A DNA stretch of 64,000 bases from Ifrita kowaldi (taxonomy: Eukaryota > Chordata > Aves > Passeriformes > Cinclosomatidae). Position 1 is the stretch's first letter. Each line of letters begins with the position of its first letter. Positions 1-11,950 of the stretch are shown here, one piece after another. A model generated the notes under the pieces. The model worked only from the letters and a program-made list of their open reading frames with translations, was not told the origin of the DNA and did no database searches. The stretch is from assembly GCA_013398055.1 (NCBI GenBank), contig VZRS01009486.1, forward strand, positions 1 to 64,000, given 5' to 3'. A program made the position numbers and the translations under genes.

Positions 1-264
1 AAACGCGGCTCCTCCAGCCCCCAGGTAAGCGGGGGCACGGCGGGGAGCCCGGCACGGCCACCGCCCGCCCGCCGCTGCAGAACCCTCTCTCTCCCCCAGG
101 GACCAGGCCGAAGCTGACGTCTCCTGCCAGGTCCAGGCTTCAGCATGCCAGAGGGGCTTCGCAGCAGGCACAGCCTTCCAAGCTTCCCACACCCGCCCCC
201 CGGGACAGAGAGATGAAAACTAATTCTGCACCTGCTAGTTGCCTCACGCGAAGCAGGGAAGCGC
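1..264 (+). promoter_or_regulatory. 5' UTR exons and uORF of the first gene
   Basis: Bases 1-24 end in CCCCAG followed by gtaagc, a good donor, so a non-coding exon enters from the left edge. A second exon starts at 100 after a polypyrimidine tract and CAG and runs to 264 (donor gtgagt). The surroundings are GC- and CpG-rich, as in a promoter. The second exon carries an upstream ATG at 145 that opens a 23-codon uORF. Its TGA (214-216) overlaps the presumed main ATG at 213 as ATGA. Confidence 0.5.
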
Positions 265-3022
265 GTGAGTTAGGGTGCTGCATCTAGAAGGGAGAAGGGG
301 AAGGGCTTGAGCTGCAGTCTGGCTGAGGAGAGAACGTGGGGAGTGGGGAGTCCACGGCAGCGGCACAGGAAGGAGCCTAGGAAATATTCTCATACCCCAA
401 GGGATGTGTTAACACTGTCTGACCTCCCGCCAGTGTAGGCTGGCAGCCTGTTGGCTTTGGAGCCTTCACTTCATGGTGTTGTGAGGTCGCGGGGTACTGG
501 TGCCTGTAGCCCTGGGGCAGGCAGCCTGGCTGAGCCCCGGACTGCCTGAAGAGGGTGCGATGGAGCTGCTTGGGAATAGCAGCCTCTGTGCTTACTGTTT
601 ACTACAGCTGCTGTCAAGGCTGGGAGTCGTAAACAGCCCTCTTCAAGGCTCTCTACAGCAACTGCTACCGTGGCTTCCCGCTCCTCACCGCGGCCTCCGG
701 GAAAAGTGGTTTCGTCCAAGCGTTTCTGCCTCAGTAAAGGTGAGTCTTGGCAGAAGCCTCAGAGGCTGCAGAGTCATGGGAGAGGGGAGTTGGTGCCATG
801 GGAAGAACGTTCAGGTCTTGGCTGCAGGGTCAAAACTGATCCTGGGGAAGGGACTGAGGGGGGGCTGCATGTGCTTGGACTCAGAGGAGGGGAGGTGAAG
901 GCCTTCCTCTTTTGCTGGAGAGGCATCCAGCAAAGAGCCTGAACAAATCTGGTGCTCGAGCTCATTCATAGGAGAGGGAGTGGCCGTGGTCAGTCAGGGC
1001 ACTCTCTTAGCAGGAGTTGATGCTCTTTATTTTCCTTTCCTGGGTCTCACTTCAGGATCAACTGTGCAGGAGCTGGTGTGCAATAGGACCCAAGAGCTAA
1101 AGGAAAATGGTGAGAGGAAGGAAGGGTTGGTTGCAGCAGAGACTGTCTTGGGAGCAGGTGAGCAGTATGGAGGTGTAGATTCTTGCCTCCTGTTGGGAGG
1201 AGTGTGGAGAAACATGGGCAGCTGCTTGTTGGGCGGCGCTACTCCCCAGCTGAGCCCTGGTTGACCAGGAGTGCTGAGGGTGCTCCAGCCGGTGCTGCAG
1301 GCAGGGGGTGCTGCCTTCGCAGGAACTGCAGCTGGGCAGCCTGCAGTCCTGAGCCCTGCAGAGGGAAGGGAAGTGAGGAGGGTGTCCCCACTCTGCTGGG
1401 ACAGCCCTGTCCTATCCTGCCCGGAGCAGCTACCTGCCCTCCCTGTGAGAGCAGGCTCTTGGCAGGAGCCCAGAGCTGCTGGGAGCGAGGCCACGCAGGA
1501 GCACTTCCTCCCACTAGCACCCATAACAGGCCAAGCCAGCACCAGCTGTTGGGCTGGAAGTGCTGGGAGACTTCTAACTCTCTTGGACAGGTTCTGCCCT
1601 TCCCTGGTCTGGAGCAGCTCTGTGGCCAGCTTGAAGAGCAGCCAAGGATGGCAGGTTTCTAGTGCTGACACCTCTCTTCACAGGTAAGACTGACCAGACA
1701 TGGGTGTGTGTGGAGTCCTCTTTGTCCAGTGAGTTGGCCCGTGGCCTGACTTCAGGGTGTGAAGATACAGTCCCTGCTGAGCAGGTAAGAGCCAGCTGTG
1801 TCCTGTCACTGTGGAGCACTGTTCAGCCTCTGGCTTGGGCCAGCTATGCCAGAGGTGGGAGATGATCTGACCTGGAGCTGCCAGTTTCCTGGCTGGCACC
1901 TGAGCTGTTTTAGCCTTTTACCTGGGGTTTACACAAGACCATGTGCATTTTTTTCATGGCTTTACCACCTCTCCATGCTCAGGGGACTGCAGGTTTCTGT
2001 CCAGGTAGATTTTCTAAGGGTCTTTTGAAACATGCGAACCTTCTGTGGCTTGTGTTGTCACTTTTATATGTCCTGACATGTAGGACATGGCCGCAGGATG
2101 GGGTGAGCACAGCCTGCAGCAAGGTGAAGCTCCAAGTTAGAAAATCTTCTACCTGAAAAATAAGTTTGTGCAGTTTTAGGGCTCTTCACTCTGTGGCTGC
2201 AGCCAGCCAAAGGCATTATTGTTTCCCATGGGTGCTGGCAGATGCTTGCTACAGTGGCTCCTTCACCAAGCACTGCTCCTGTGATGGACATGCCCTGGCA
2301 GTGGTCCCCAGGGTGCTGGGCTTGGAGTGTTGGATGGGCTGCAGTGCTCCTGCAGAGGATAGGCTGTGCTGCAGTGGGGGTGACAACTCCCTGCATCACA
2401 CTTACACCCTGCTCTTGCCAGTCTGCAGGTGATCAGCTGTCCCGGGAACTGGAGCATGTGAAGAAAGAGCTGGAGCGAGTGAAGGGTGAGCTTGGTACGT
2501 GGAGCTGGCCGTTCTGAGGACTGCAGGACACCTGCAATCCAGGTGACATTCCCTGTGTTTGTACCTGGAGCCCAGGGCCTGCAGCTCCATGGGAATGGGG
2601 CTGGCTTCTTGTTTAGGGGGCAGAGCAGGATCTCAGCTGCTGCCCTGGAGAGTCTGGGAGTGAGGTATTTAGGATGGGCTGAGCACACACCTTCTTGCCT
2701 CCTGTCTGCAGCTGACAAGACTGCCCAGTGTGAAGCCTATCAGCAGACAATCTCCTCCTTGCAGGCTCAGCTCAGAGCAGCAGGTATGTTCCCTCACTGT
2801 GGTGAGCCCTCACCTCTGAGCAGGCTGCCGGGAGGCTCCAGCGATCCCTTGCTGGTGTAACTGAGGGCTGCCAGGTGGAAGGGATACAGAAAGGGATGGC
2901 CTTTCCCAGGGGTCAGGTGCTGAGTGCCAGAAGTACTACTGCTTTGGTGTTGCTGTTGCTTCCCAGGAATCTGTCTGAAAGATGCAGCAGTGTTCGATAG
3001 TGGTGACCTAGGGAGAGACTGA
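213..3022 (+). CDS. Unrecognised small basic coiled-coil protein, 7 coding exons
   Basis: Seven exons join in phase with consensus splice sites: 213-264, 608-739, 1056-1109, 1684-1784, 2422-2485, 2712-2783 and 2967-3022 (TGA 3020-3022). Together they give 531 nt, or 176 residues. Exon 5 must start at 2422, because the next AG (2428) would put a stop in frame. Residues 1 to about 60 are Ser/Thr/Pro/Arg/Lys rich and probably disordered. The last two fifths form a heptad-like helix (RELEHVKKELERVK, then QQTISSLQAQLRAA) with a short acidic tail. There is no signal peptide or membrane segment. An AATAAA lies at 3134-3139. A basic Ser-rich N-terminus before a short coiled coil is typical of small centrosome, kinetochore or microtubule adaptors, but I cannot name the family. 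The in-frame splicing makes a real gene likely; the function is unknown. Confidence 0.65.
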
Positions 3023-3133
3023 CAGCTGAGACCTGGGGACAGACAACAGCCATTGTCCGTCTGCATGAGCCTCTGGGCCAGTGATACATGTGGAGCTCTT
3101 GAATGAATTAATTTTCTAACTCCTTGTATTTAA

Positions 3134-3139
3134 AATAAA
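3134..3139 (+). terminator. Poly(A) signal of the first gene
   Basis: AATAAA lies 112 bases after the stop codon at 3020-3022. It is the first canonical signal downstream and fits a short 3' UTR. Confidence 0.5.
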
Positions 3140-3140
3140 A

Positions 3141-5500
3141 GTGTCTTTTGCAGTGGTGCTTGCTGTCTGCTTGGGTAGAGGCAGTGCCCAGTGCTGCCCA
3201 CTGATCCTCAAAGTACTGGGCAATCAGGGCAGGTCTGTTCTCGGCTGTGACTGGTTTTGCTTAGCCAGAGACTTGAGGTTTCTTACAAGGAGGAGCTGGG
3301 TGCTGGTGGATGGAGGTATAGTGTGGCTCTGGAGAAGCATTTCTGGAGAAACCTGGTGCTTCCAGGTGTAATGCTTTGATGTGTGGTGGTGGTGGGCAGC
3401 TGTAGAGGCAGGTTTCTTCCTTAGACCACCTTCACACTGGATGTGGGAAAAGCCAGTGCTGGCTGATGGCACATTAGGCTTCTGCAGCCTTTGGCTATTA
3501 ATGACTGTTTTATTATCAGTGACTGGGGGCAGGTGGTAGGGAAGCAGCGCTTGGGACTCAGTCCCTCACTGTTCCTGCATGCTGGCGCTGGGAGCCCTGC
3601 TCTGCTGCCTTCTCTCTGTGGTAGGTTGATGCAGGCACCTTGTTGCACTGCCTTGTGTCTGGGCGGGGCACTGGAAAGTCCCGCTGTTTGGTGCTGGCAG
3701 TGCCCTGAGGTTGGGCTGGGAAGGCTGGCCTGTTCTTGCTCCTCTATTATTTCTGGCTGATGTTCCTGGCTGCCATGGAATGCACATTCACAGGCAACCC
3801 ACACCCCTTCCTGGGGCAGCTGCCCTAGACTGTGTGCCGGGGTGGCTGCACAGAGAAGCTCTGTCGGCTGACTCCCACCGCTGCTTGGCACTTGGTTGCG
3901 GGGGCAGCTCCAGTGCCAGCACGATCCGCGGCAGAGAGCCCTAACATGGTGTGTGGGGGAGTTCCCCGTACATGCATGGTGAAGATAACTTCTTGGTGCA
4001 GGTACTAAGGGAGTTGGCTAGAAAAGGTGCCCTGCTAGATTTATTATTTGTAAACAGAGAGGCACTTGTGGGTGAAGCTGGACTTGATGGTCCTTATGGG
4101 TCCCTTCCAATCTGAAATATTGTAACGCTTCAGTTGTGGAAGGTGGTGGGGGCATCCAAGGACTGATGTGGATCTGTTTCTGCAGGGCTTCTGGCCCCCT
4201 TTATGGGCAGGAGCCATCTCCTACCCTCCCTTGATGCTGGCTACGTGTGCCTTGCCACTGTTTGCCTTCCTGCTGCTCCTGTTGGGACGTGCACTTGGCT
4301 TGTTCCATGCCTCGGCCTGCTCCCAGCCCTTGGCCTGTGCTGCTGGATCAGGGCCCTGAATGATGGGAGTGGAGAGCACTAAGGCTGGGAGGTGAGGATG
4401 GGACACTGGGAAGACACGTATGGAGCTGCATGTGAGGTCTGGGAGCTGGAGACATGTTCTGGTGTCCTGGTGCTGCTCCCTTCTGGACACTTCCTCCCAA
4501 CGCCTGATGTTGCAAGACGGTTTCTGGTAATAGGCAAATCATGTCATCTGCCCCCTCACTGTTTTGGATACCCAGTATCTGCTTGTCTGGGACAGGGTGA
4601 CCCTACTGTGCCTGTGGTGCTGCCTACCTTGCCCGAGAACACCCTCGCCGATGGTGCTGCCCAGCTGGCTCCTTGCCTTACAGCTGGCAGCCCTGGAAGG
4701 AGTGGGAGGTTGAGTAGTGACAGCCATGCTGCCGTCTGCATCTTGAGCTTACTTCTTCGTGGGGTCAGGGAGCAAAAAGGGGCGTTGCTGAACTGCAGTT
4801 CGTCGATTCTGGGAAGCGGGGGCAGAGCCTGCGTCACTGCCTGTTAGAAGCGTCAGTTGGTGTTTCCATCACCGTGAGGTCACCGCTGTTTCCATTGCCG
4901 CATCTCCCCGGCGTGCGCCCCTCCAGAGGAGGCGGGGGAGGCAGCTGCCTTAGCGCTCCTGCCTGCTGTGCTCTGCTGCGCTCCGCAAGCGACCAGAAAG
5001 CTTTTAGCCTCGATAGCGGCGCTGGAGCTGTGTGTTGTCAGTGATGCCGGCGAGGGGCTGGCTCACGTCCCTGTGAGCTGCCACTTTGAATGGGCCCTCA
5101 AACACGCGAGCACTGGATTGCATCCGGCGCGGCCTGCTGAGAGGCGGGTGCCAGCCTGCGTGCTGGAGGCGATGGTGCTGGCCCCCGCGTCTCTCCTGGC
5201 TGCCGAACAGTTCTCTCAAGACCGGCGATTCCAATGATTTAGGGCTGCCTGTTGCTCCCAGAACTGAGGAGGCCGTAGCGGAGCATAAGGAGGTCGGGAC
5301 AGAGCCGCCCTACAGCCCTCGGGGCTGAGCTCTGCTCGCAGCGCCTGTAGCAGGGCTGGCCTCACCTCCTCGCCTCGCTCCCGGCCGCGACAGGGCAAGG
5401 CCGGGGCAGGCTCTGTCCTCATGGCACATCTGGACTCGGGGGACCCTCAGCCGCCCCCTCCGTGGCCTTTCCCGAGGGAGCAAGGTGTTTTGCCCTGTCT
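3141..5500. other. Intergenic stretch between the first gene and SLC7A3
   Basis: I see no exon chain with matching phases here. The open frames are short, overlap on both strands and lack recognisable domains. A CR1 3' tail sits at about 4075-4130. From about 4850 the sequence becomes CpG-rich and leads into the SLC7A3 promoter; part of 4900-5500 could be an alternative promoter or upstream exon. Confidence 0.5.
4075..4130 (+). repeat. CR1 LINE 3' tail fragment
   Basis: The stretch reading gctggacttgatggtcctta followed by tgggtcccttccaatctgaa has the form of the conserved 3' end of avian CR1 elements. No coding part remains, which is usual for 5'-truncated CR1 copies. Confidence 0.6.
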
Positions 5501-5559
5501 CGGNCGCTCGCGCCCAGTCCCGCGCTCTCCCGCCTATGGCCTGAGGGCGGCTCTGGATG

Positions 5560-5713
5560 GGAAGAAGGTATATTTTCGGCTCCTATAGGCACTACTCCAT
5601 CGCAGGGCGAGTCCGTCCCTCTCTATCCTCTCAGCGGCGGCGCCGAACAGAACTGAGTTCACCTGAAGGGGATCGCACCGGAGCCAGCCGAGCCGTACCG
5701 AGACGCGCCGCTG
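5560..5713 (+). promoter_or_regulatory. SLC7A3: SLC7A3 promoter and non-coding first exon
   Basis: A CpG-rich block contains a TATA-like TATATTTT at 5569-5576 and, about 140 bases on, a strong donor (cgctg then gtgagt, GT at 5714). The next acceptor on this strand that leads into the SLC7A3 start is ctcttgcag ending at 6999. The exon boundary on the left is not visible; transcription probably starts about 25-35 bases after the TATA-like box. An ambiguous base at 5504 lies just upstream. Confidence 0.5.
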
Positions 5714-5772
5714 GTGAGTGGTGGCGGGCGCTGCCGCCGGACCGGGAAGGGCTTGGCGCAACCGGTGCCGCT

Positions 5773-5781
5773 GTTGCATCA
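5773..5781 (-). promoter_or_regulatory. Candidate ATF4/C-EBP amino acid response element
   Basis: The minus strand reads TGATGCAAC, which matches the TGATGNAAN core of C/EBP-ATF composite elements that respond to amino acid shortage. It lies 60 bases into the first intron, inside the CpG island. The related transporter gene SLC7A1 is known to have such an element near its first exon. The match is short and its function is inferred. Confidence 0.35.
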
Positions 5782-7038
5782 GCTGCCGCCCGCACGTGGC
5801 CGGTCCTGCCGGGGCCCCCCGCTCCGGTTCTGCCGTACCCAGGGCATCGCCGGACTCCCCGGCGGCTCGGAGCCTGACTGGCGCTCCTCGGGACCGGAGA
5901 TGCCCCCGCGGGGGCTGGGGTGGCGGCCCCGAGCTAACGGCGTCCGGCACCTACCCCGACTCGCGGCGGGATGCGGTGGCTACCGGGATGCAGCGGGAGG
6001 CTCCAGCTGCCGCCAGGCACGTTGCTTCTCGTCTACCTATGCGGGTACTGGCAATCCGTGGAACAATTGAGCAGTGCTGGGGAAGGCAGCTAGACTTGTC
6101 TAGGTAGTGGTTGAGGAGGGTGCCAGTGCTGGGGACTTGTTCCCTTGAAACCTGGCCCAGAGGCTGCCTGGACTGGGACAGTTCTTTGGGGCCAAGGCTG
6201 AATGTGACACGTACTAGCTCCGGAGGTATAATATCAAGAAGCAGGATGGTTTGTTGGTTATGGGAAAGCAGCCGAGTTCGTGGCTGCCACTGTGATCCTG
6301 ATAATCCTTCTCTATGGAAAAGGGTCACAAAGTTATCTTTGTGTATTTATGCTGATCCATGTAGTGTGGTGTGCTGCCCTGGGCACCTGGATGGAGTGTC
6401 CTACCTTTCCCCAATGAAGGGAGAAGCCAGCCAGGGAGAGGACGCTGGTGGCTGGGTGTTTCAGTGCAGAGCAGAGGTGCCAGCCGTGGCCATGGGCATT
6501 GGGAGCCACTTTCCTTGCAGCTCCTCTGTGCTGGATGCCTGCTTTACAGGTTGCTCATCTTCAGAGCATTTTGGGGATGGGTGGCTGCTGTGAGCAAGAG
6601 GAGTAGGGATGTCACACGTTCAGGCAGTCAAGTTTGGGCTGAAGGGTTTCCAGATTGCTAAGCCTAGGAGACAGTGGACAAGCTCTGGGACATGCCTATG
6701 GGCTCCATGGTTGAGACCACAAAGGGCTTGAGCAATGAGCATTTCCCACCATGGGCTGACTGGGTTCATCCCTGGCTCACTGTCAGGTGTAGGGGCTGTG
6801 CAGGCAGGGTATGTGCAGCCCCACAGTGCCTTGGAAGGTGTCACAACCACAGTCTTTGGTCAACCAGTGTGGCAGGGGCATGGTGCCGATGGGTGAGCTG
6901 GGAGCAGGCTCCTGTGGGCATCATTGCCTGCACTGCCCCTTGCAGTGTCAGTCCTGCTGCCTGAAGGACACTGAGCTTCACATTTCTCTTCTCTTGCAGG
7001 GCTTTTGACCTGCTGAGCTTCACCAAGGAGAAGACAAG

Positions 7039-10000
7039 ATGTTGGGGGAAAAAATGACCAGTTTTGGGAAGAAGCTGATCCGCCGGCGCATGGTGGACCT
7101 GAGCTCCAATGACACACATTTTGCTCGCTGCCTCACCACACTGGACCTTGTATCCCTTGGTGTGGGCAGCACGCTAGGGGCTGGTGTGTACGTGCTGGCC
7201 GGGGAGGTAGCCAAGGAAAAGGCTGGTCCCTCCATCGTCCTCTGCTTCCTGGTGGCTGCTTTCTCATCCGTACTGGCTGGACTCTGCTATGCAGAGTTTG
7301 GGGCCCGTGTCCCCAAGGCTGGCTCTGCCTACCTCTACAGCTACGTTACCGTTGGTGAGATCTGGGCTTTTATAGCCGGGTGGAACCTCATTCTCTCCTA
7401 TGTGATAGGTACGAGGCCAGGCAGCATGGGGGGCTTCTGGGAGCAGTGTGCGGTGCTGTGGGGGCAGGGTGGGATCAGCAGGGAGATGGGTGCTAGGGTG
7501 TGGGTGGCTGGTGCCAGTCTGCTCTGGGCTTGGACTAATGCACAGATCTGCCATCGACCAGGTACGGCCAGTGTGGCTCGAGCCTGGAGTGCAGCATTTG
7601 ACAACATCATCGGCAACCACATCTCCACCTTCTTCACCAACAAGACCACAATGCACCTGCCAGGAGTGCTGGCTGAGCGTCCAGACTTCTTTGCTGTAAT
7701 CCTGATTTCACTGCTTACTTGTGAGTGTGCAGGAGCGGCTTTATGGTACCATAGGTGATGGCATGGGAGCCTGATGGGTCCCCACTCACCTCTTTTGTCC
7801 CCACAGTGCTGCTGGCCTTTGGTGTCAGCGAATCTGCCCTCGTGAACAAAATCTTCACGGCGGTGAACCTGTTGGTGCTGAGCTTTGTTATCATTGCTGG
7901 CTTCATCAAGGGAGACATCAAGAACTGGCAGCTTTCAGAGATCTGTGTCAACTGCTCGCAGTCAGGCTCACCGGATGACATGTAAGTAGAGCAACCGTGC
8001 CAGGCCAGGGTCTGGCACAGAGCAGGCATAGGCCCTGCTGTCCCTGCACCCCATGGCAGCTGCTCTCCTCCCTTTTTTCCAGCAAAAAAGCTTTTGGCTC
8101 TGGTGGGTTTTTCCCCTTTGGACTGGAAGGGATCTTGACTGGCGCTGCCACCTGTTTCTATGCCTTTGTGGGCTTCGACTGCATTGCCACCACAGGTACT
8201 GCCTTGGGTGAGGGTGGCGTGGGCATTTCCCCTGCACAGCCAGCAGCTGGCTGGGAGCTGATGGGGAGGATGCTCTGTGGTGTGGGAAAACAGCTGGTCT
8301 CACCGCTCCTGGGAGGTTTCCCTGTAGAGTCTGTGTCTTCAGCTGGGTCAGACAAAAGGGCTCAGAGCCTGCCCTGCCCCAGGAAAAGTGGCTCATTACA
8401 CCACATGGTGGGAGCAGGGCTGCACCCTGCCTGCACAGGCAGCTCCCAGAGCAGTGGGGAGCCTTTTGACTGCTGAGCCAAGGCTGTGACAGTGCTGGGA
8501 ATTGCTGGTGCCTCCTAGTTATTTCCCAGCCTCAAGCAGCCTTTTTCTAAATGACTGGGTTCATGCAAAACTGCTGCTTCCTGGAGCACAGGCAGCTCTC
8601 TTAATTTCCTCTCATTACCCCAGAAATCTACTTAGTGGGTGGCTGGTACAGGCTGTTCTGCCTGACCTCCCTGCCTGTGCCACCCTGCCCCCAGGGGCTG
8701 CCCAGCAGCCTCATCCTTTCCTGCTGCCAAGCCCCTTGCTGGGAGTGTGGTGCAGCACACCTTTGCAAAGCTGAGGTGCACAGAGGACCTCCATTCAACA
8801 GGCTCTGTAGGGAGTGGGAGCTGCTGGTGGGGGGGAAGGGCTGGCATGGCCAGGAGGGCTGTAAACCCAGGCTGCCAGGCAGCTTCATCCCTTCTGCCAG
8901 AACAGCAGCCAGGAACCCCTCCTCTCCAACAGCCCCTGCTTGCTGCTCCCCAGTCCTGTGCTGCCGTGGAAAGTCCCTACTCTGGCTCATCCCCTGGGGC
9001 TACTTGCCCCATGCTGTGCGGTGGAGTGGGGCACATGTGGCTTCTTGTGTCTGCACAGGGGAGGAAGCCAGGAACCCACAGCGCTCGATCCCCATTGGCA
9101 TCATTGCGTCCCTCTTCATCTGCTTCGTGGCTTATTTCGGGGTCTCTGCGTCCCTGACTCTCATGGTGCCCTACTTCCTCCTGAACAAGAACAGCCCTCT
9201 GCCTGAGGCTTTCAAGGCGGTTGGCTGGGAGCCCGCCCGCTACGCCGTTGCCGTTGGCTCACTCTGTGCCCTCTCCACCAGGTAGGACTGGCTCTATTGC
9301 TGGCACTGCTTGGCACAGCACAGGGACCGGCAGCATTCATCCCGGCTGGGCTGGGGATTTGCTCTGTCCAGCTGCTATCCTGCTCCTGGCACGGAGCCGG
9401 TCCCTTCCCCTTCTGGGTGGTAGATGTGGACGGCTTGCCTAATCTCTCTCACGGCAGCTTGCTGGGCTCCATGTTTCCCATGCCCCGAGTGATCCATGCC
9501 ATGGCAGAGGATGGGCTGCTCTTCAAGTTCCTCTCCCAGATCCACAGTCGCACAAAGACCCCTCTGATAGCAACCATCGTCTCGGGGTCCTTCGCAGGTA
9601 AAGCTCCTGGCCACTTCCTCACACCCAGCCCTGCAGTGGTCTGGAGCTGTGCTCATGCTGTGTGTCCTCATTGCAGCGGTGTTGGCCTTCCTGCTTGACC
9701 TGAAGGATCTGGTGGACCTCATGTCGATCGGCACGCTGCTGGCCTACTCCCTGGTGGCGGTGTGCGTGCTCATCCTCCGGTGGGTGACTCCTCGTGTTTG
9801 CCGGTGCCCAGGGTTGGATGTTCCTTGTGTCGTCCTGGGGGCTTGTAGCCACAGCTTTTTTCCAGGGGCATGCAACCTGGGGAAGTGTCAAGCCCCCAAG
9901 ATGGAGGGTGCTGACCAGAGCCTGCGTGTGTCTCTGGGAACATCCTTGGAGTGGCTGTCGCAGGGTCGCTGCTGGAGCAGCAGGGATATGAGGGTGCTGC

Positions 10001-11687
10001 CCACTGTTCCCTTGGGCTAGGAAGTTCCTTGGGCTCTGCTGCAAGCTTGTCTTACCTGCTCAGGTACCAGCCCAGACAGCTGAACTCCCCGCAGGCCATG
10101 GAAATGCTGGAGCTGAATGGGAACGAGGAGGAGAGAGTGATCATGAACCCGACCATCACTGCTGCCAGTGCCCAGCACACAGAGACGTTGTCCCTGGCGA
10201 TGCTGTTCAACCCGCCTGGGGACACCCCCACTGCGCTCTCAGGGCGCATTGTTTATTTCTGTGTGGCAGTCATTGGTGAGTGAGAGGGAACTGGTGGCTG
10301 GTGTCCCCTCCTGCCAGGGGCTGGAGTGTTTTGGCACATCTCTGCAGAGCTGGGAAGGGATGGAGAGAATGCCAGGCAGAGGAGAGGGGCCAGGCGGCAC
10401 AGGTTGCCAGCTGCTGTTGGCAGTGGCTGAACCCTGAGCAGGGTGCCAAGTGTGGGTTGGGGTGCACAGGCGTTTTTGGAGGACATGGGTGCTAAGCCAG
10501 GGATGTGCATGTGGTCATGGGAGGTCCCTGTGATGAGCCTGACCCATGCTGGCCACCAGCAAGGGCAGTCCCCAGCCCCTTGAGAGTGCTTGGGCTCGGC
10601 CAGCGAGGTTTGATCTATCAGTGGCTCTGTTGTACAGCCAGAATGGGGAGGCTCAGCCAGGTCTGGGTAAGCGTCAGAGCTGGGTCCAAGCCCAGCCAAG
10701 TGCAAGCTCCCTGCAGCTTGCTGGTCTGGGATGTGCCTCCAGCAAAGCACTTCCCGGAGGCTTTGGGGTGGGTCTTGGAGACAGTGGGTGCTGGACCTGA
10801 CCAAGAGGAGTGGGTGCCTCAGCCCAGCTGTTGGTGAGGCTCAGGGCTCCAGGGAGGCCGTGTGCTGTGCAGCCCCCTGACTATCCCCTCTCTTGCAGCC
10901 ACACTGATCACAATCATCTGTGTGGTCCTGAACCTCAATGTGGCTGCGCTGAAGGATGCCAATGTGGGCTGTGTTGTGGCTCTGGTGCTGCTCCTCGTGG
11001 CTCTGCTCATTCTCGCCATCATCATTTGGAGGCAGCCGCAGAGCAATGCACGGTTAAACTTCAAAGTGAGTGCAGCCCCCTGCATCTTGGTGTCTGCACC
11101 CCCATGGACTCTGTCCAGACCTGGGCATTGCAGGGTCTGCCAGGGCTTGCTGCCATACAGTCACCAGGAAAGCCCAGGGCCCTGAAAGGCGTCCCTCTGA
11201 GGTGCAATCCCCGGTGTGGAAGTGCCCAGGTGCTCTGGGCTGTGGCAGGGAGGGGGTCCCTCTGCTGGCTGGTAGCGTCCTTGAGCCCAGCCTGGTCCCT
11301 CAAGGCACAGCTGACACAGCACTTCTTGTCCCTTGCAGGTACCTTTCCTCCCACTCCTGCCAATCTTCAGCATCTTCATTAACATCCTGCTGATGGTACA
11401 GCTGAGTGCCGGCACCTGGGCGCGGTTTGCTGTCTGTATGGTTGGGGGTAGGTGTCCTGTGGTGGGGACTGCAGTGCCCACAGGTCTCTCCTGGGGGTCT
11501 GTTAGTGCTGACAGGCCACCATTGCACATTTCATTATGGAAACTGTCCTGCAGGTTTTGTTATTTACTTCACCTACGGGATTTGGAACAGCGTAGAAGGG
11601 AAAAACCCAGAAAGAGCCTGTGCCGCAGTAGAAAAGCCTCTGCACCATCCTGGACTGGACCTCAGCCCTGGGGCTGCTGCAGTCTGA
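7039..11687 (+). CDS. SLC7A3: Cationic amino acid transporter 3 (y+ system), 11 coding exons
   Basis: A Na+-independent plasma membrane carrier for arginine, lysine and ornithine. Coding exons 7039-7408, 7562-7720, 7807-7981, 8083-8195, 9059-9281, 9458-9597, 9677-9779, 10064-10275, 10899-11065, 11339-11447 and 11554-11687 join in phase to 634 residues, close to the family's usual 620-630. About fourteen hydrophobic segments are present. CAT signatures include GVGSTLGAGVYVLAG (residues 41-55), EFGARVPK (86-93), the essential Glu at residue 107 in YVTVGE, CFYAFVGFDCIATTGEE, and LGSMFPMPRVIHAMAEDGLL. The loop after the third membrane segment has an NKT sequon, and NCS follows further on. The ATG has A at -3 and lies 39 bases into exon 2. 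The last 25 residues are divergent and Pro/Ala rich. SLC7A1 and SLC7A2 are close relatives; synteny with TEX11 and DLG3 favours SLC7A3. The reading frame is intact. Confidence 0.92.
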
Positions 11688-11950
11688 GGGGCTGAGCACC
11701 AGCGCTCCATGGACCTCTTTACCACTTCGGTACAAGATCATGATCCACAGAGTACATCCATCCCCTCTCCTGCAGAGACTAAGTCCCAGAGCGAAGTACT
11801 AAGGCCTGAACAACAGGCCCTGAGCCAAAGCTGACCTAGGATGAACATTCCAACCAAATGTTGTATGTTTCCACTCATTAACGAAGTATTGTTATATATG
11901 TCTATTTATTGGCAAAATATGTGTTCACCTTTCCATGTCTAGAAACAGGA
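11688..11950 (+). other. SLC7A3: Proximal SLC7A3 3' UTR
   Basis: Non-coding, AT-rich sequence follows the stop and has no AATAAA before the retroviral element starts near 11951. The transcript must therefore end inside the ERV, at the AATAAA near 12502, or beyond the ERV at 16107. Confidence 0.4.

Noticed and set aside
1027..1671. Long minus-strand open frame (214 codons) opposite the first gene
   Set aside because: It is antisense to real splice-linked exons and GC-rich introns, has no domain and no splice logic.
213..3022. Naming the first gene after kinetochore protein KNSTRN or a similar small coiled-coil protein
   Set aside because: Only the architecture is similar; I see no specific motif that supports the name.
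7039..11687. Assignment of the transporter to SLC7A1 or SLC7A2
   Set aside because: The core is too similar within the family to decide alone, but the gene order with TEX11 and DLG3 and the divergent C-terminus point to SLC7A3.
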